64,000 bases of DNA from Microbacterium sp. SCN 70-27 (lineage in GTDB: Bacteria; Actinomycetota; Actinomycetes; Actinomycetales; Microbacteriaceae): assembly GCA_001724425.1 (NCBI GenBank), contig MEEK01000009.1:19985-83984 (forward strand), in the 5' to 3' direction. Positions 1-8,927 of this stretch are shown here, piece after piece; the first letter of the stretch is position 1; every line of letters begins with the position of its first letter. The notes under the pieces were generated by a model. The model was not told where the DNA came from. It did not search any database and worked only from the letters and a program-made list of their open reading frames with translations. The position numbers and the translations under genes were made by a program.

Positions 1-570
1 TCCCCCTACGGCGAATCGAAGCTCATCGGCGAATGGCTGATCCGCGACCAGGCGGTGGCGACGGCAGCGGATGCCCAGCCGCTGCGCCACACGTCGCTGC
101 GCTACTTCAACGTCGTCGGCTCGGGCGACCCGAAGGTCTACGACACGAGCCCGCACAACCTCTTCCCGATCGTGTTCGAGATGCTGCTCGAGGGCAAGAC
201 GCCGCGCATCAACGGCGACGACTACGCGACCCCCGACGGCACGAACGTGCGCGACTACGTCCACGTCGCCGATATCGCCGCCGCGCACGTTGTGGCCGCC
301 CAGCGTCTCGCCTCGGGCGAACCCGTCGAGCCCGCCTACAACCTGGGGTCGCGGAACGGCCTGAGCGTCCGCGAGATCATGGATGCCATGGCGCGCGTCA
401 CCGGCGTCGATTTCACGCCCGAGATCGCCCCCCGCCGCGCGGGCGATCCCGACCGCATCGTCGCGACGGGCGAACTCGCCGCGCGCGACCTCGACTGGCA
501 GAACCGGTACACCGTCGACGAGATGGTGCGGACGGGCTGGGAGGCGCGGAAGGCCGCCGCCCGCGACTGA
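1..570 (+). CDS. galE: UDP-glucose 4-epimerase, C-terminal part (5' end outside window)
   Basis: Interconverts UDP-galactose and UDP-glucose in the cytoplasm, the last step of the Leloir pathway. The visible 189 residues open with SPYGESK, which holds the catalytic Tyr and Lys of the extended short-chain dehydrogenase family. RYFNVVGS, a GDDY..PDGT..RDYVHV stretch and YNLGS follow, all characteristic of GalE. About 130-150 N-terminal residues, with the GxxGxxG NAD site, lie upstream of the window. It sits 42 nt before a GH35 beta-galactosidase relic in the same frame and shares the locus with lacI, galT and galK, so galactose use is the clear context. Other NDP-sugar epimerases are less likely because the RDYVHV and FNVVG elements fit GalE well. 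Confidence 0.93.
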   Translation, partial: SPYGESKLIGEWLIRDQAVATAADAQPLRHTSLRYFNVVGSGDPKVYDTSPHNLFPIVFEMLLEGKTPRINGDDYATPDGTNVRDYVHVADIAAAHVVAAQRLASGEPVEPAYNLGSRNGLSVREIMDAMARVTGVDFTPEIAPRRAGDPDRIVATGELAARDLDWQNRYTVDEMVRTGWEARKAAARD

Positions 571-612
571 CCGAGTCCCGGGCGCGCAGGCCCGCAGCTC
601 CGGGTTCCGCTC

Positions 613-1062
613 ATGCCCGTCGGGGATTGGCTGCCGGGCGTCGCCGACGGTGCGGGCGGCCCCGCCGTCTCCGGCGAGGCGGGCACGCACGACGAGCCGC
701 CGACGTTCGAGCAGCTCGGGCACCTCGGACCGCTCGTGCGATACGACGCCCCGCTCCCCGCCGACGCGTTCGATGGGGCGGATGCCGGGGCCTTGGCGGT
801 CGCGGAGGCCCGCGACCTCATCTGGGTGATGGTGGACGGCCGTCCCGTCGGGCGGCTGTCGCGCGCCCTGCACGAGCGGGGCCTGTCGATCCCGCGCGGC
901 GCACGCCTTACTCTTCTCGTCGAAGACCAGGGGCGCGTGAACTACGACCACCGACTCGGCGAGCCGAAGGGACCCATCGCCCCCGTCACGCTGAACGGAC
1001 GACAGTTGCGGGGGTGGGGCGCCGAGCCCGGCGATCTGGCGGAGGTCGCCGCTCGCGTCAGC
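613..1062 (+). pseudogene. C-terminal relic of a GH35 beta-galactosidase
   Basis: The translated segment matches the C-terminal beta-sandwich part of GH35 beta-galactosidases: PTFEQLG, VMVDGRPVGRL, LTLLVEDQGRVNY, RLGEPKGPI and VTLNGRQLRGW occur in the family order. The catalytic TIM barrel with its acid and nucleophile Glu residues is absent, and only about 140 recognisable residues remain where a full enzyme has about 580 or more. The frame is the same as galE and stays open into ogt, so an automatic call would fuse the relic to ogt. No convincing ribosome site precedes it. It probably cannot be active. Its place between galE and lacI-galT-galK suggests the locus once released galactose from beta-galactosides. 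Confidence 0.7.
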
Positions 1063-1211
1063 GGTTCGCCGAGCGGGCCGGCGGTCGGCCGCGTCGCACT
1101 GCGCTCGCCGACGCGTCGGCGAGCTTCGTCGCACACCCCGCACTCGGGCACCACGAAGAGTGATCGGTCGCCCGCGCCGCGCGGGCGACCGACACGGGCC
1201 TCACGTTCGCT

Positions 1212-1240
1212 CTCCCTCGTGCGTCTTCCGCACGAGGGAG
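1212..1240 (+). promoter_or_regulatory. Perfect 12-bp hairpin covering the ogt ribosome binding site
   Basis: CTCCCTCGTGCG (1212-1223) pairs perfectly with CGCACGAGGGAG (1229-1240) across a 5-nt loop. The GAGGGAG in the 3' arm is the only Shine-Dalgarno-like sequence for ogt, whose ATG begins at 1243. As RNA the stem would occlude translation initiation unless it is opened. There is no T tract, so a simple terminator is less likely, though it cannot be excluded. Confidence 0.6.
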
Positions 1241-1242
1241 AG

Positions 1243-1773
1243 ATGATGAACACCATGACCGCGACCGCGCGCCACACGACCGTGTCGACGACGCTCGGCG
1301 AGCTGCTGCTGGTGGCCGAGGGTGACGCCCTGGCCGGGATCTACTTCCCACAGCACACCTACCCGCCCAAGCCCGAGGCCCTGGGCGAGCGCGTCGACGA
1401 GGCATCCGACCCGTTCTTCGCCGACCTCGCGCGGCAGCTGCGCGAGTACCTCGCCGGCGAGCGGACGGTCTTCGAGATCCCGATCGCCACGAGCGGCGAT
1501 GCGTTCTCGGAGAAGGTCTGGGCGATCCTGCGCGAGATCCCGTACGGCACGACGATCACGTACGGCGCCATCGCCGAACGCCTCGGCGGACGGGGGCTCG
1601 CGCAGCGGGTCGGGCCGGCGGTGGGGCACAATCCGATCAGCATCGTCGTGCCGTGTCACCGCGTCGTCGGCGCCGACGGCTCGCTCACGGGGTTCGCCGG
1701 CGGCCTCTCGCGCAAGCGGACGCTGCTCGAATTGGAGGAGCCCTCCGAGGCATCCGCCGCGCGACTGTTCTGA
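1243..1773 (+). CDS. ogt: Methylated-DNA--protein-cysteine methyltransferase (MGMT)
   Basis: Suicide DNA repair enzyme that transfers alkyl groups from O6-alkylguanine (and O4-alkylthymine) to its own cysteine. Of 176 residues, the C-terminal DNA-binding domain carries the hallmark PCHRV with acceptor Cys at about residue 138. It is preceded by FSEKVWAILREIPYGTTITYGAIA (the helix-turn-helix region) and followed by GFAGGLSRKRTLLELE. The length fits Ogt-type enzymes. The start at 1243 (or the adjacent ATG at 1246) follows GAGGGAG, and the open frame upstream is a decayed GH35 fragment rather than part of this protein. The start region is masked by a perfect hairpin. It converges on the lacI-family gene. 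Confidence 0.93.
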   Translation: MMNTMTATARHTTVSTTLGELLLVAEGDALAGIYFPQHTYPPKPEALGERVDEASDPFFADLARQLREYLAGERTVFEIPIATSGDAFSEKVWAILREIPYGTTITYGAIAERLGGRGLAQRVGPAVGHNPISIVVPCHRVVGADGSLTGFAGGLSRKRTLLELEEPSEASAARLF

Positions 1774-1916
1774 GCGGGGGCGCCGGGCGGCACCGGGGCA
1801 CGCTTCACCGAAAGGCGGGGCGCCTCACGGCGGGCAGCCCGGGCCCCGGTGCGCTTCACACACGGTGGGGTCACCCGACGGGCGACCCGCGCCCGTACCG
1901 GCGCCCGCGCGAGCCC

Positions 1917-2906
1917 TCACCCTGCGGAGCTGTCCCGGGCGACGAACTGCGGCGCGAGCAGGATGCTCTCGCCGCCCTCTCCCGCGATGAGCGCGGCGAG
2001 GGTCGCGACGGCGCGCTCCCCCAACCGGTCGAAGTCCTGACGGACGGTCGACAGCGGCGGGCGGTACTGCGCGGCATCCGCGATGTCGTCGAAGCCGACG
2101 ACGGCGACCTCCTCCGGGACGTGCCGCCCCGCATCGGCGAGCGCGCGGAGCGCCCCGAGCGCCATCTGGTCGTTCGCGGCGAACAGTGCCGTCACGGGCT
2201 CGCCCGCGGCGAGGGCGTCGACGAGCGCCGCGTGGCCGGAGGCCGCGCTCCAGTCCCCGCGGAGCACGGGCGGCGCGGCGCGGCCCGCGGCATGGAGCGA
2301 CTCGCGCCAGCCTCGTTCCCGCTCGGCGGCGGCGAAAGATCCCACGGGTCCGGCGAGGTGATGCACGGTCCCTCCGCGGGCGAGCAGATGGTCCGTGGCC
2401 GCGCGGGCGCCGGCTGCGTGGTCGGTCTGCACGGCGGCGACGCGGTCCCCGGTGACAGGGTGCGAGGCATCCACGACGACGAGCGCGAGCCCGCCGGGCC
2501 GGCTCAGGCCCTCCGACGCGGCCGTCGCCTCGTTGAGGATGATCGCGCCGTCGATGCCCTGGTCGTGGAGGCGCGCGAACCCGTCGGCGACCCCCTCCGC
2601 GCCGTGGAACGTGACGACGGTGAGGGCATAGCCGCGGACGGCGGCGGCATCGGCGATCGCCTGCAGCATGCGGGAGTTTCCGACCGTCGCGAGCGTCGAG
2701 ACGAGGAGGCCGATCGTCTCGGTCCGGCCTGTGCGGAGGGCCCGCGCCGCGCGGTGCATGCGGTACCCGAGGGTCGCCATCGCGGCCTCGACCCGTGCGC
2801 GCGTGGCCGGGTCGACACGGGGGCTGCCGTTCACGACCCGGGACACGGTCTGGCCCGACACCCCGGCCGCGGCCGCGACATCCGCCATCGACACTCTGTG
2901 CTGCAC
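1917..2906 (-). CDS. LacI-family transcriptional regulator of the galactose cluster
   Basis: DNA-binding repressor of about 329 residues. The N-terminal LacI helix-turn-helix reads MADVAAAAGVSGQTVSRVVNG, then the hinge helix region (ATLGYRMHRAARALRTGRT) and a periplasmic-binding-protein-like effector domain (TIGLLVS, LFAANDQMALGALRAL, VAVVGFDDI). GTG at 2906 is chosen because GAGAGAG lies just upstream; the ATG at 2888 is the alternative. It is divergent from galT, and an imperfect palindrome over the galT -35 box is the obvious operator. It therefore most likely represses galTK, and perhaps itself, until a galactose-derived inducer binds. The effector is inferred from context. Confidence 0.88.
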   Translation of the reverse strand: MQHRVSMADVAAAAGVSGQTVSRVVNGSPRVDPATRARVEAAMATLGYRMHRAARALRTGRTETIGLLVSTLATVGNSRMLQAIADAAAVRGYALTVVTFHGAEGVADGFARLHDQGIDGAIILNEATAASEGLSRPGGLALVVVDASHPVTGDRVAAVQTDHAAGARAATDHLLARGGTVHHLAGPVGSFAAAERERGWRESLHAAGRAAPPVLRGDWSAASGHAALVDALAAGEPVTALFAANDQMALGALRALADAGRHVPEEVAVVGFDDIADAAQYRPPLSTVRQDFDRLGERAVATLAALIAGEGGESILLAPQFVARDSSAG

Positions 2907-2964
2907 CCGCCCACTCTCTCTCAGTTCGGACCGCACGCGCGCCGGACTCCTCCGACTCGCGCCA

Positions 2965-2995
2965 TGTTGACGATAACACGGTCGGTGTGTAGCGT
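2965..2995 (+). promoter_or_regulatory. galT promoter with overlapping LacI-type operator
   Basis: TTGACG (2967-2972) and TAGCGT (2990-2995) are separated by 17 bp, and the GTG start of galT comes 6 nt later at 3002, so the mRNA is probably leaderless. The imperfect palindrome TGTTGACGATAACA (2965-2978) overlaps the -35 box and has the TGTT...AACA edges seen in many LacI-family sites. It lies in the lacI/galT divergent gap, where the local repressor would act. Confidence 0.6.
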
Positions 2996-3001
2996 TGCAG
3001 C

Positions 3002-4171
3002 GTGACTATGGAGGAGTTCGGGACGCACACCACCCTCGGTGCCGGCGTCGTCAAGCGCACAGCCCGGCTGGCCGACGGCCGCGAGTTGATCTACTTCGAC
3101 GACCCGGGCACGACCCTCGGGCCCGAGCGGTCCGTCGACACCCGCGCCCTCGACCCGCGCCCCGACACCGCCACCATGCGGCAGGACATCCTCACGGGCG
3201 ACTGGGTCTCGGTCGCGGCCGCCCGCCAGAACCGGGCGTTCCTCCCCCCGGCCGAGCTCGACCCGCTCGCGCCGCAGACCCCGACCAACCCGTCCGAGAT
3301 CCCCTCGCGCTACGACGTCGCCGTGTTCGAGAACCGCTCGCCCTCGTTCGGCCCGGCCCTCGCGGCCGCCACGGGTGACGCGCCGGCCGCCGCCGACCCG
3401 CCGCGCGGACTCGACGACCTCGCGCACCTCGGCCTCGGTCGCACCCGCACGAGCGTCGGCCGCTGCGAGGTCGTCTGCTTCTCGCCCGAGCACGCCGGAT
3501 CGTTCGGCACGCAGTCGGTGACGCGCGCCCGCACGGTCATCGAGGCGTGGGCCGACCGCACGGCGGCGCTGTCGCAGCTGCCCGGCATCGAGCAGGTGTT
3601 CCCGTTCGAGAATCGCGGCGAGGCCATCGGCGTGACCCTCCACCATCCGCACGGCCAGATCTACTCCTACCCCTACGTCACCCCGCGCACGCAGCGGCTG
3701 CTGGACTCGATCGACCGCACGGCGCCCGACCTGTTCCAGCGCATCCTCGAGTCCGAGCAGCAGGGCCCCCGCGTGATCCTCCGCGGCGAGCACTGGACGG
3801 CGTTCGTGCCGTTCGCCGCACGCTGGCCGATCGAGCTACACGTCCTGCCGCACCGTCATGTGCCCGACTTCGCCGGGCTGACGGATGCCGAGCGCGACGA
3901 GCTCGCCCCGTTCTACCTGCGGCTGCTGCGCGGTGTGGATGCCCTGTACGACACCCCCACGCCCTACATCGCCGCCTGGCATCAGGCCCCCGTCAACGTC
4001 GGCCGCGACACCGTGCGCCTGAACCTGCAGCTCACCAGCCCGCGCCGTGCGGCCGACAAGCTGAAGTACCTCGCCGGGTCGGAGGCCGCCATGGGCGCCT
4101 GGATCGGCGACGTTCCCCCCGAGGCCGCAGCCGACCGTCTGCGCGCCGCCGTCGAAGGAGTGACCCTGTGA
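3002..4171 (+). CDS. galT: Galactose-1-phosphate uridylyltransferase
   Basis: Transfers UMP from UDP-glucose to galactose-1-phosphate, the second step of the Leloir pathway, in the cytoplasm. At 389 residues it has the normal length. The active-site H-P-H triad occurs in LHHPHGQIYSYPY, with ENRGEAIGV before it and ELHVLPHRHV near the second metal/nucleotide site; the C-terminal AWHQAPVN is also typical. GTG at 3002 is preferred because a -10 element ends 6 nt upstream; the ATG at 3008 is an alternative. The stop overlaps the galK start (GTGA), which implies translational coupling. Expression is presumably controlled by the divergent LacI protein. Confidence 0.96.
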   Translation: MTMEEFGTHTTLGAGVVKRTARLADGRELIYFDDPGTTLGPERSVDTRALDPRPDTATMRQDILTGDWVSVAAARQNRAFLPPAELDPLAPQTPTNPSEIPSRYDVAVFENRSPSFGPALAAATGDAPAAADPPRGLDDLAHLGLGRTRTSVGRCEVVCFSPEHAGSFGTQSVTRARTVIEAWADRTAALSQLPGIEQVFPFENRGEAIGVTLHHPHGQIYSYPYVTPRTQRLLDSIDRTAPDLFQRILESEQQGPRVILRGEHWTAFVPFAARWPIELHVLPHRHVPDFAGLTDAERDELAPFYLRLLRGVDALYDTPTPYIAAWHQAPVNVGRDTVRLNLQLTSPRRAADKLKYLAGSEAAMGAWIGDVPPEAAADRLRAAVEGVTL

Positions 4172-5307
4172 CCGACAACCCCACGACAGGCACCTGGTCC
4201 GCGCCCGGCCGCGTGAACCTCATCGGCGAGCACACGGACTACAACGACGGCTTCGTGCTGCCGTTCGCGATCGAGTTCCGCACCGCCGTCGCGCTCCAGA
4301 CGCGCACCGACGGGCGCATCCGCGTCACGTCCTCGTTCTCGTCGGATGCCGCGGAGGTCGCCGTCTCGGACCTGGCGGCCCTCTTCCCCGACCGTCGCGA
4401 CGAGGTGCCCGAGTGGGCGCGGTACCCGCTCGGCGTCGCGTGGGCGCTCCTGGAGGCGACGGGTGTCGACGTGGCATCCGTGCCCGGCGTCGACCTGTCG
4501 TTCTCGTCCGACGTGCCCGTGGGCGCGGGGCTCTCGTCGTCTGCGGCGATCGAGGGTGCGACCGCGTCGGCCCTCAACGACGTCTGGGGGCTCGGGCTCG
4601 ACTGCGTGTCGCTCGCGAAGGTGGGCCGCCGCGCCGAGAACGAGGCGGTCGGCGCCCCGACCGGGATCATGGACCAGATGGCGTCGATGCTCGGCCGTGC
4701 CGACGCCGCCACGTTCCTCGACTGCCGGTCGCTGCAGACCGAGTCCGTCGATCTCGGGTTCGCCGGCGCGGGCCTCGAACTCCTCGTCATCGACACCAAG
4801 GTCACCCACGCGCACTCGACGGGCGGCTACCGCGAGCGCCGCGCGTCGTGCGAACAGGGCGCGGCGATCATGGGCGTGCCGGCCCTGCGCGATCTCACGG
4901 TCGACGATCTGGCGCGTGCGCAGGAGCTCATGGACGACGTCACGTTCCGTCGCGTCCGCCACGTCGTCACGGAGGATCAGCGCGTGCTCGACACCGTCGA
5001 GACGCTGCGAAGCGCCGGCCCGCGTGGGATCGGGCAGCTGCTGGATGCCTCGCACGCGTCCATGCGCGACGACTTCGAGATCTCGGTGCCCGAGCTCGAC
5101 CTCGCCGTCGACACGGCGCGTGGGGCGGGTGCGATCGGGGCGCGGATGACGGGCGGCGGTTTCGGCGGCGCGGCGATCGCGCTGATCGATCACAGCCTGG
5201 TGGCATCCGTCACCGCGGCCGTCGAGCGGGCGTTCGCGGATGCCGGGTACGCGACCCCGCACATCTTCACCGTGCACCCGTCGGAGGGCGCGCGGCGCGA
5301 CGTCTGA
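4168..5307 (+). CDS. galK: Galactokinase
   Basis: Phosphorylates alpha-D-galactose with ATP to galactose-1-phosphate, the entry step of the Leloir pathway. This GHMP kinase has 379 residues. The galactokinase signature GRVNLIGEHTDYNDGFVLP is at about residues 14-32, the ATP-binding loop PVGAGLSSSAAIEG at about 114-127, and motif 3 GARMTGGGFGGAAIAL near the C terminus. The start overlaps the galT stop by GTGA, so the two are one operon. galE lies 3.6 kb upstream on the same strand but outside this transcript. No unusual features. Confidence 0.96.
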   Translation: MTDNPTTGTWSAPGRVNLIGEHTDYNDGFVLPFAIEFRTAVALQTRTDGRIRVTSSFSSDAAEVAVSDLAALFPDRRDEVPEWARYPLGVAWALLEATGVDVASVPGVDLSFSSDVPVGAGLSSSAAIEGATASALNDVWGLGLDCVSLAKVGRRAENEAVGAPTGIMDQMASMLGRADAATFLDCRSLQTESVDLGFAGAGLELLVIDTKVTHAHSTGGYRERRASCEQGAAIMGVPALRDLTVDDLARAQELMDDVTFRRVRHVVTEDQRVLDTVETLRSAGPRGIGQLLDASHASMRDDFEISVPELDLAVDTARGAGAIGARMTGGGFGGAAIALIDHSLVASVTAAVERAFADAGYATPHIFTVHPSEGARRDV

Positions 5308-5346
5308 CGCCCGGTCAGCGCCTGGAGGGCACGACCATCGAGATGA

Positions 5347-6393
<1,047 letters not shown>

Positions 6394-6425
6394 GGCCACC
6401 TGCGCGGCGCGCGGCTCGGGGTCCG

Positions 6426-7475
6426 TCAGGGAACGCGATGGAGCCACGCGTCGGTGGCGAACTTCGACGTCACGAGGGCTTCCGCCTCGGCATATTCCGA
6501 TTCGGTAATATGCCCGGGCTGCGCGCCGTAGAGGTTCGCGAACGTGTCCTTCAGCCGCTCGATGATCGCCTCCCGCGGGAGCCCTGTCTGACTGCGGAGC
6601 GGATCGACCCGCTTCGCCGCCGAGGTCGTGCCCTTGTCGCTCAGCTTCTCGCGGCCGATCCGCAGCACCTCGGTCATGACCTGACCGTCCATGTCGTACG
6701 ACATCGTCGCGTGATGCAGCACGCCGCCGCCCGCGAGCCGCTTCTGGGCCGCCCCGCCGATCTTGCCCTTCGAGGAGGCGATGTCGTTCAGCGGCTGGTA
6801 GGTGGCATCCACCCCGAGCGAACGCAGCGCCTGCAGCACCCAGTCGTCGAGGAACGCGTACGAGTCGGCGAACGTCATACCCGCGACGAGGGATGCCGGG
6901 ACGTACAGCGAGTACGTCACGATCGAGCCCGCGCCCATCATCATCGCGCCGCCGCCCGAGATCCGGCGGACGACGTCGTACCCGTGCCGGGCCGCGCCCT
7001 CGGGGTCGACCTCGTTGCGGTACGACTGGAACGAGCCGATCACGACGGCGGACTCGTTCCACTCCCAGATCCGCAGCGTCGGGTTCCGCAGTCCCGCGCC
7101 GACACGGGCGGTCAGCACCTCGTCGAGGGCGAGGTTCATCCGCGGCGACACCGCCTTCTCGTGGACGATCTCCCACGTGAAGTCCTTCCACCCGGGGGCC
7201 GTCACGAGTGCGCGTCGCACCGCGGTACCGACCGAATCGGGGGTGAAGCCGAGCAGCTGGGCACCCTCGGGGAGCGCGGCACGGACGGCGGCCGCGATCG
7301 CCGCGGCATCCGTCTCGACGGGCAGGCCCGTGACGGCCGCGTCGATGTCGGCGAGCGCGTCGTCGGGTTCGAGGAAGAAGTCCCCCGCGAGATGGAAGTC
7401 GGCGATGCGCCCGTCGCGCACCTCGAGGTCGACCACCACGAGCTTGCCGCCGGGCACCTTGTATTCACCGTGCAT
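6426..7475 (-). CDS. lplA: Lipoate--protein ligase with N-terminal accessory domain
   Basis: Predicted to attach lipoate (or octanoate) to lysines of 2-oxoacid dehydrogenase E2 and GcvH proteins through an acyl-adenylate. Residues about 1-95 (HGEYKVPGGKLV..., DFFLEPDD) resemble the small accessory domain that in E. coli LplA is C-terminal. Residues about 105-349 are the catalytic biotin/lipoate ligase fold: WEWNESAVVIGSFQSYRNEV (lipoate loop), VVRRISGGGAMMMGAGSIVTYSL (RRxSGGGAV-like), and DIASSKGKIGGAAQKR with the catalytic Lys. The domain order is thus permuted relative to E. coli. The ATG at 7475 is the only good start. It converges on the hydrolase at 5536. Confidence 0.85.
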   Translation of the reverse strand: MHGEYKVPGGKLVVVDLEVRDGRIADFHLAGDFFLEPDDALADIDAAVTGLPVETDAAAIAAAVRAALPEGAQLLGFTPDSVGTAVRRALVTAPGWKDFTWEIVHEKAVSPRMNLALDEVLTARVGAGLRNPTLRIWEWNESAVVIGSFQSYRNEVDPEGAARHGYDVVRRISGGGAMMMGAGSIVTYSLYVPASLVAGMTFADSYAFLDDWVLQALRSLGVDATYQPLNDIASSKGKIGGAAQKRLAGGGVLHHATMSYDMDGQVMTEVLRIGREKLSDKGTTSAAKRVDPLRSQTGLPREAIIERLKDTFANLYGAQPGHITESEYAEAEALVTSKFATDAWLHRVP

Positions 7476-7538
7476 AGCCCCAGCCTATGCGCGGGCGCGG
7501 AGGACAGGCGCGGGCCGGCGCCGGACCTGCCGGCGGCG

Positions 7539-8408
7539 TCAGTCGCGTGCCGGCATCCGATCGTCGAGCCACGCGACGAGGTCGGCGATCACACGGTCAC
7601 GAGTGGCGTCGTTGTAGATCTCGTGCCGGACATCCGGGTAGACGAGCGTCGTGACGTCGGTGAGGCCCGAGCGGGTGCGGTAGGCGTCGGCCAGCCGGTG
7701 CACGGCGCGCGGGCCGCCGACCGTGTCGTCGCGTCCGACCTGCAGGAGCACGGGCGGGTCGACCGGGAGGTTCCGCGCGGGCCGGCCGTACAGCTGCACC
7801 GCGTTGAGCGGGCCGAACAGCTTCAGCAGCGGAGTCGAGGTGGTGAGCGGGTCGGCGAGGAACGCGTCACCGACGGAGGCGTCGGATGCCAGCCATTCGG
7901 TCCCGTTCGAGCCGGCGCCGTTCCACGGCTTGTTGAGGTCGCCCGAGTTGAGCGAGCCGGGCCAGCGCAGCGACGACCCGCTGAGGATGACGGCGTCATA
8001 GGCATCCGGGTGCTCATCGAGCAGCATCTGCGCGAGGAACGATCCCCAGGAGTGCCCGAGGAGGACAAGAGGCAGGTCGGGGTTCTCGCTGCGGATGAGC
8101 TCGGTGAGCTGCCAGCAGGCGGCTTTCGCCGCCTTCATCCCGCCCTTTCCGAGCCGCCCGAGCTTCGAGGCGTCGCCTCCGTACTGGCGCATGCCCGTTC
8201 GCCCGTGCCCACGGTGGTCGTCGGCGTAGACGATGTAGCCCTCGGCGCCGAGCTCCTCGATGAGGCGCGCGTAGCGGCCCGCGTGCTCGCCCACGCCGTG
8301 GAGGAGCTGGATGACGGCGCGCGGCGATGCGGCGGCCGGATGCCTGTCGAACACGATCTCGACGCCGTATGAGTCCGTGATCGATCGCTCTTCACCGGTA
8401 TCGGTCAT
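7539..8408 (-). CDS. Monoacylglycerol lipase-like alpha/beta hydrolase (serine aminopeptidase S33 fold)
   Basis: A 289-residue hydrolase. LLHGVGEHAGRY and YADDHRGHGRTG are hallmarks of the monoacylglycerol lipase/lysophospholipase group. The nucleophile elbow is LLGHSWGSFL, the acid lies in LQVGRDDTVGG, and the catalytic His in YPDVRHEIYND. The ATG at 8408 starts just before MTDTGEERSITDSYG; an upstream extension is not conserved-looking. It diverges from the MarR-MFS operon and their promoters share about 90 nt, so MarR might affect both. Substrate, probably lipid-like esters, is a family-level inference. Confidence 0.85.
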   Translation of the reverse strand: MTDTGEERSITDSYGVEIVFDRHPAAASPRAVIQLLHGVGEHAGRYARLIEELGAEGYIVYADDHRGHGRTGMRQYGGDASKLGRLGKGGMKAAKAACWQLTELIRSENPDLPLVLLGHSWGSFLAQMLLDEHPDAYDAVILSGSSLRWPGSLNSGDLNKPWNGAGSNGTEWLASDASVGDAFLADPLTTSTPLLKLFGPLNAVQLYGRPARNLPVDPPVLLQVGRDDTVGGPRAVHRLADAYRTRSGLTDVTTLVYPDVRHEIYNDATRDRVIADLVAWLDDRMPARD

Positions 8409-8466
8409 AGCGCGCAGTCTAGGACAGACGGCGCGCACGCGTTCGAAATCGCACGCCGCCGCTTTC

Positions 8467-8494
8467 GTTAGCAAGACTAATGAGCTATGCTAAC
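8467..8494 (+). promoter_or_regulatory. Candidate MarR operator and promoter of the efflux operon
   Basis: GTTAGC (8467-8472) and GCTAAC (8489-8494) form an inverted repeat around an AT-richer core, typical of MarR-family sites. The right arm overlaps a -10-like TATGCT (8486-8491), so a bound repressor would block the promoter. The ATG at 8502 has no ribosome site, consistent with a leaderless or very short leader. Confidence 0.55.
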
Positions 8495-8501
8495 TAACCG
8501 T

Positions 8502-8927
8502 ATGAACACCGAGATCTCCACCGAGGCATCCGACCTCCGCATGGCCACGTTCCGCTTCGCCCGGCGCCTGCGGTCCCAGCGCGCCGTCGACACGATGAGC
8601 GACGGCCAGTTCGCGGTGCTCGCCGCACTCTCCGTCCACGGCCCGCACACCCTCGGCGAGCTCGCCGAGCGCGAGCGCGTGTCGGCGCCGTCGATGAACC
8701 GCACCGTCAACTGCCTCGAAGAGTCCGCGTACCTCGTCCGCACCCCCGACGACGACGACCGCCGCAAGGTCAACATCGCCCTGACCGAGAGCGGCCGCGA
8801 GGTCGTCACCGAGACGGTACGGCGTCGGGATCAGTGGCTCGTCGACATCCTCGAGGGGCTCGACGACGATCAGCGGCACATCCTCGCCCAGGCGGCCGTC
8901 ATCATGGGCGAGGTGGCCGCCCGATGA
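8502..8927 (+). CDS. MarR-family transcriptional regulator
   Basis: Small winged-helix regulator of 141 residues. The recognition region is TLGELAERERVSAPSMNRTVNCLEESAYLVRT and the wing is PDDDDRRKVNIALTESG, both standard for MarR. An ATG at 8487 is in frame but lies inside the operator and -10 element, so 8502 is preferred. Its stop overlaps the MFS start (ATGA), a common arrangement in which MarR represses its own operon and a drug exporter until a small molecule binds. Ligand unknown. Confidence 0.88.
   Translation: MNTEISTEASDLRMATFRFARRLRSQRAVDTMSDGQFAVLAALSVHGPHTLGELAERERVSAPSMNRTVNCLEESAYLVRTPDDDDRRKVNIALTESGREVVTETVRRRDQWLVDILEGLDDDQRHILAQAAVIMGEVAAR

Noticed and set aside
613-1773. 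A single 386-residue protein joining the GH35-like segment to MGMT
   Set aside because: The MGMT part has its own ATG with a strong ribosome site, normal length and normal N terminus, and the upstream part lacks the catalytic domain.
8487-8489. ATG at 8487 as the MarR start
   Set aside because: It lies within the operator palindrome and -10 element, while 8502 fits the leaderless pattern.
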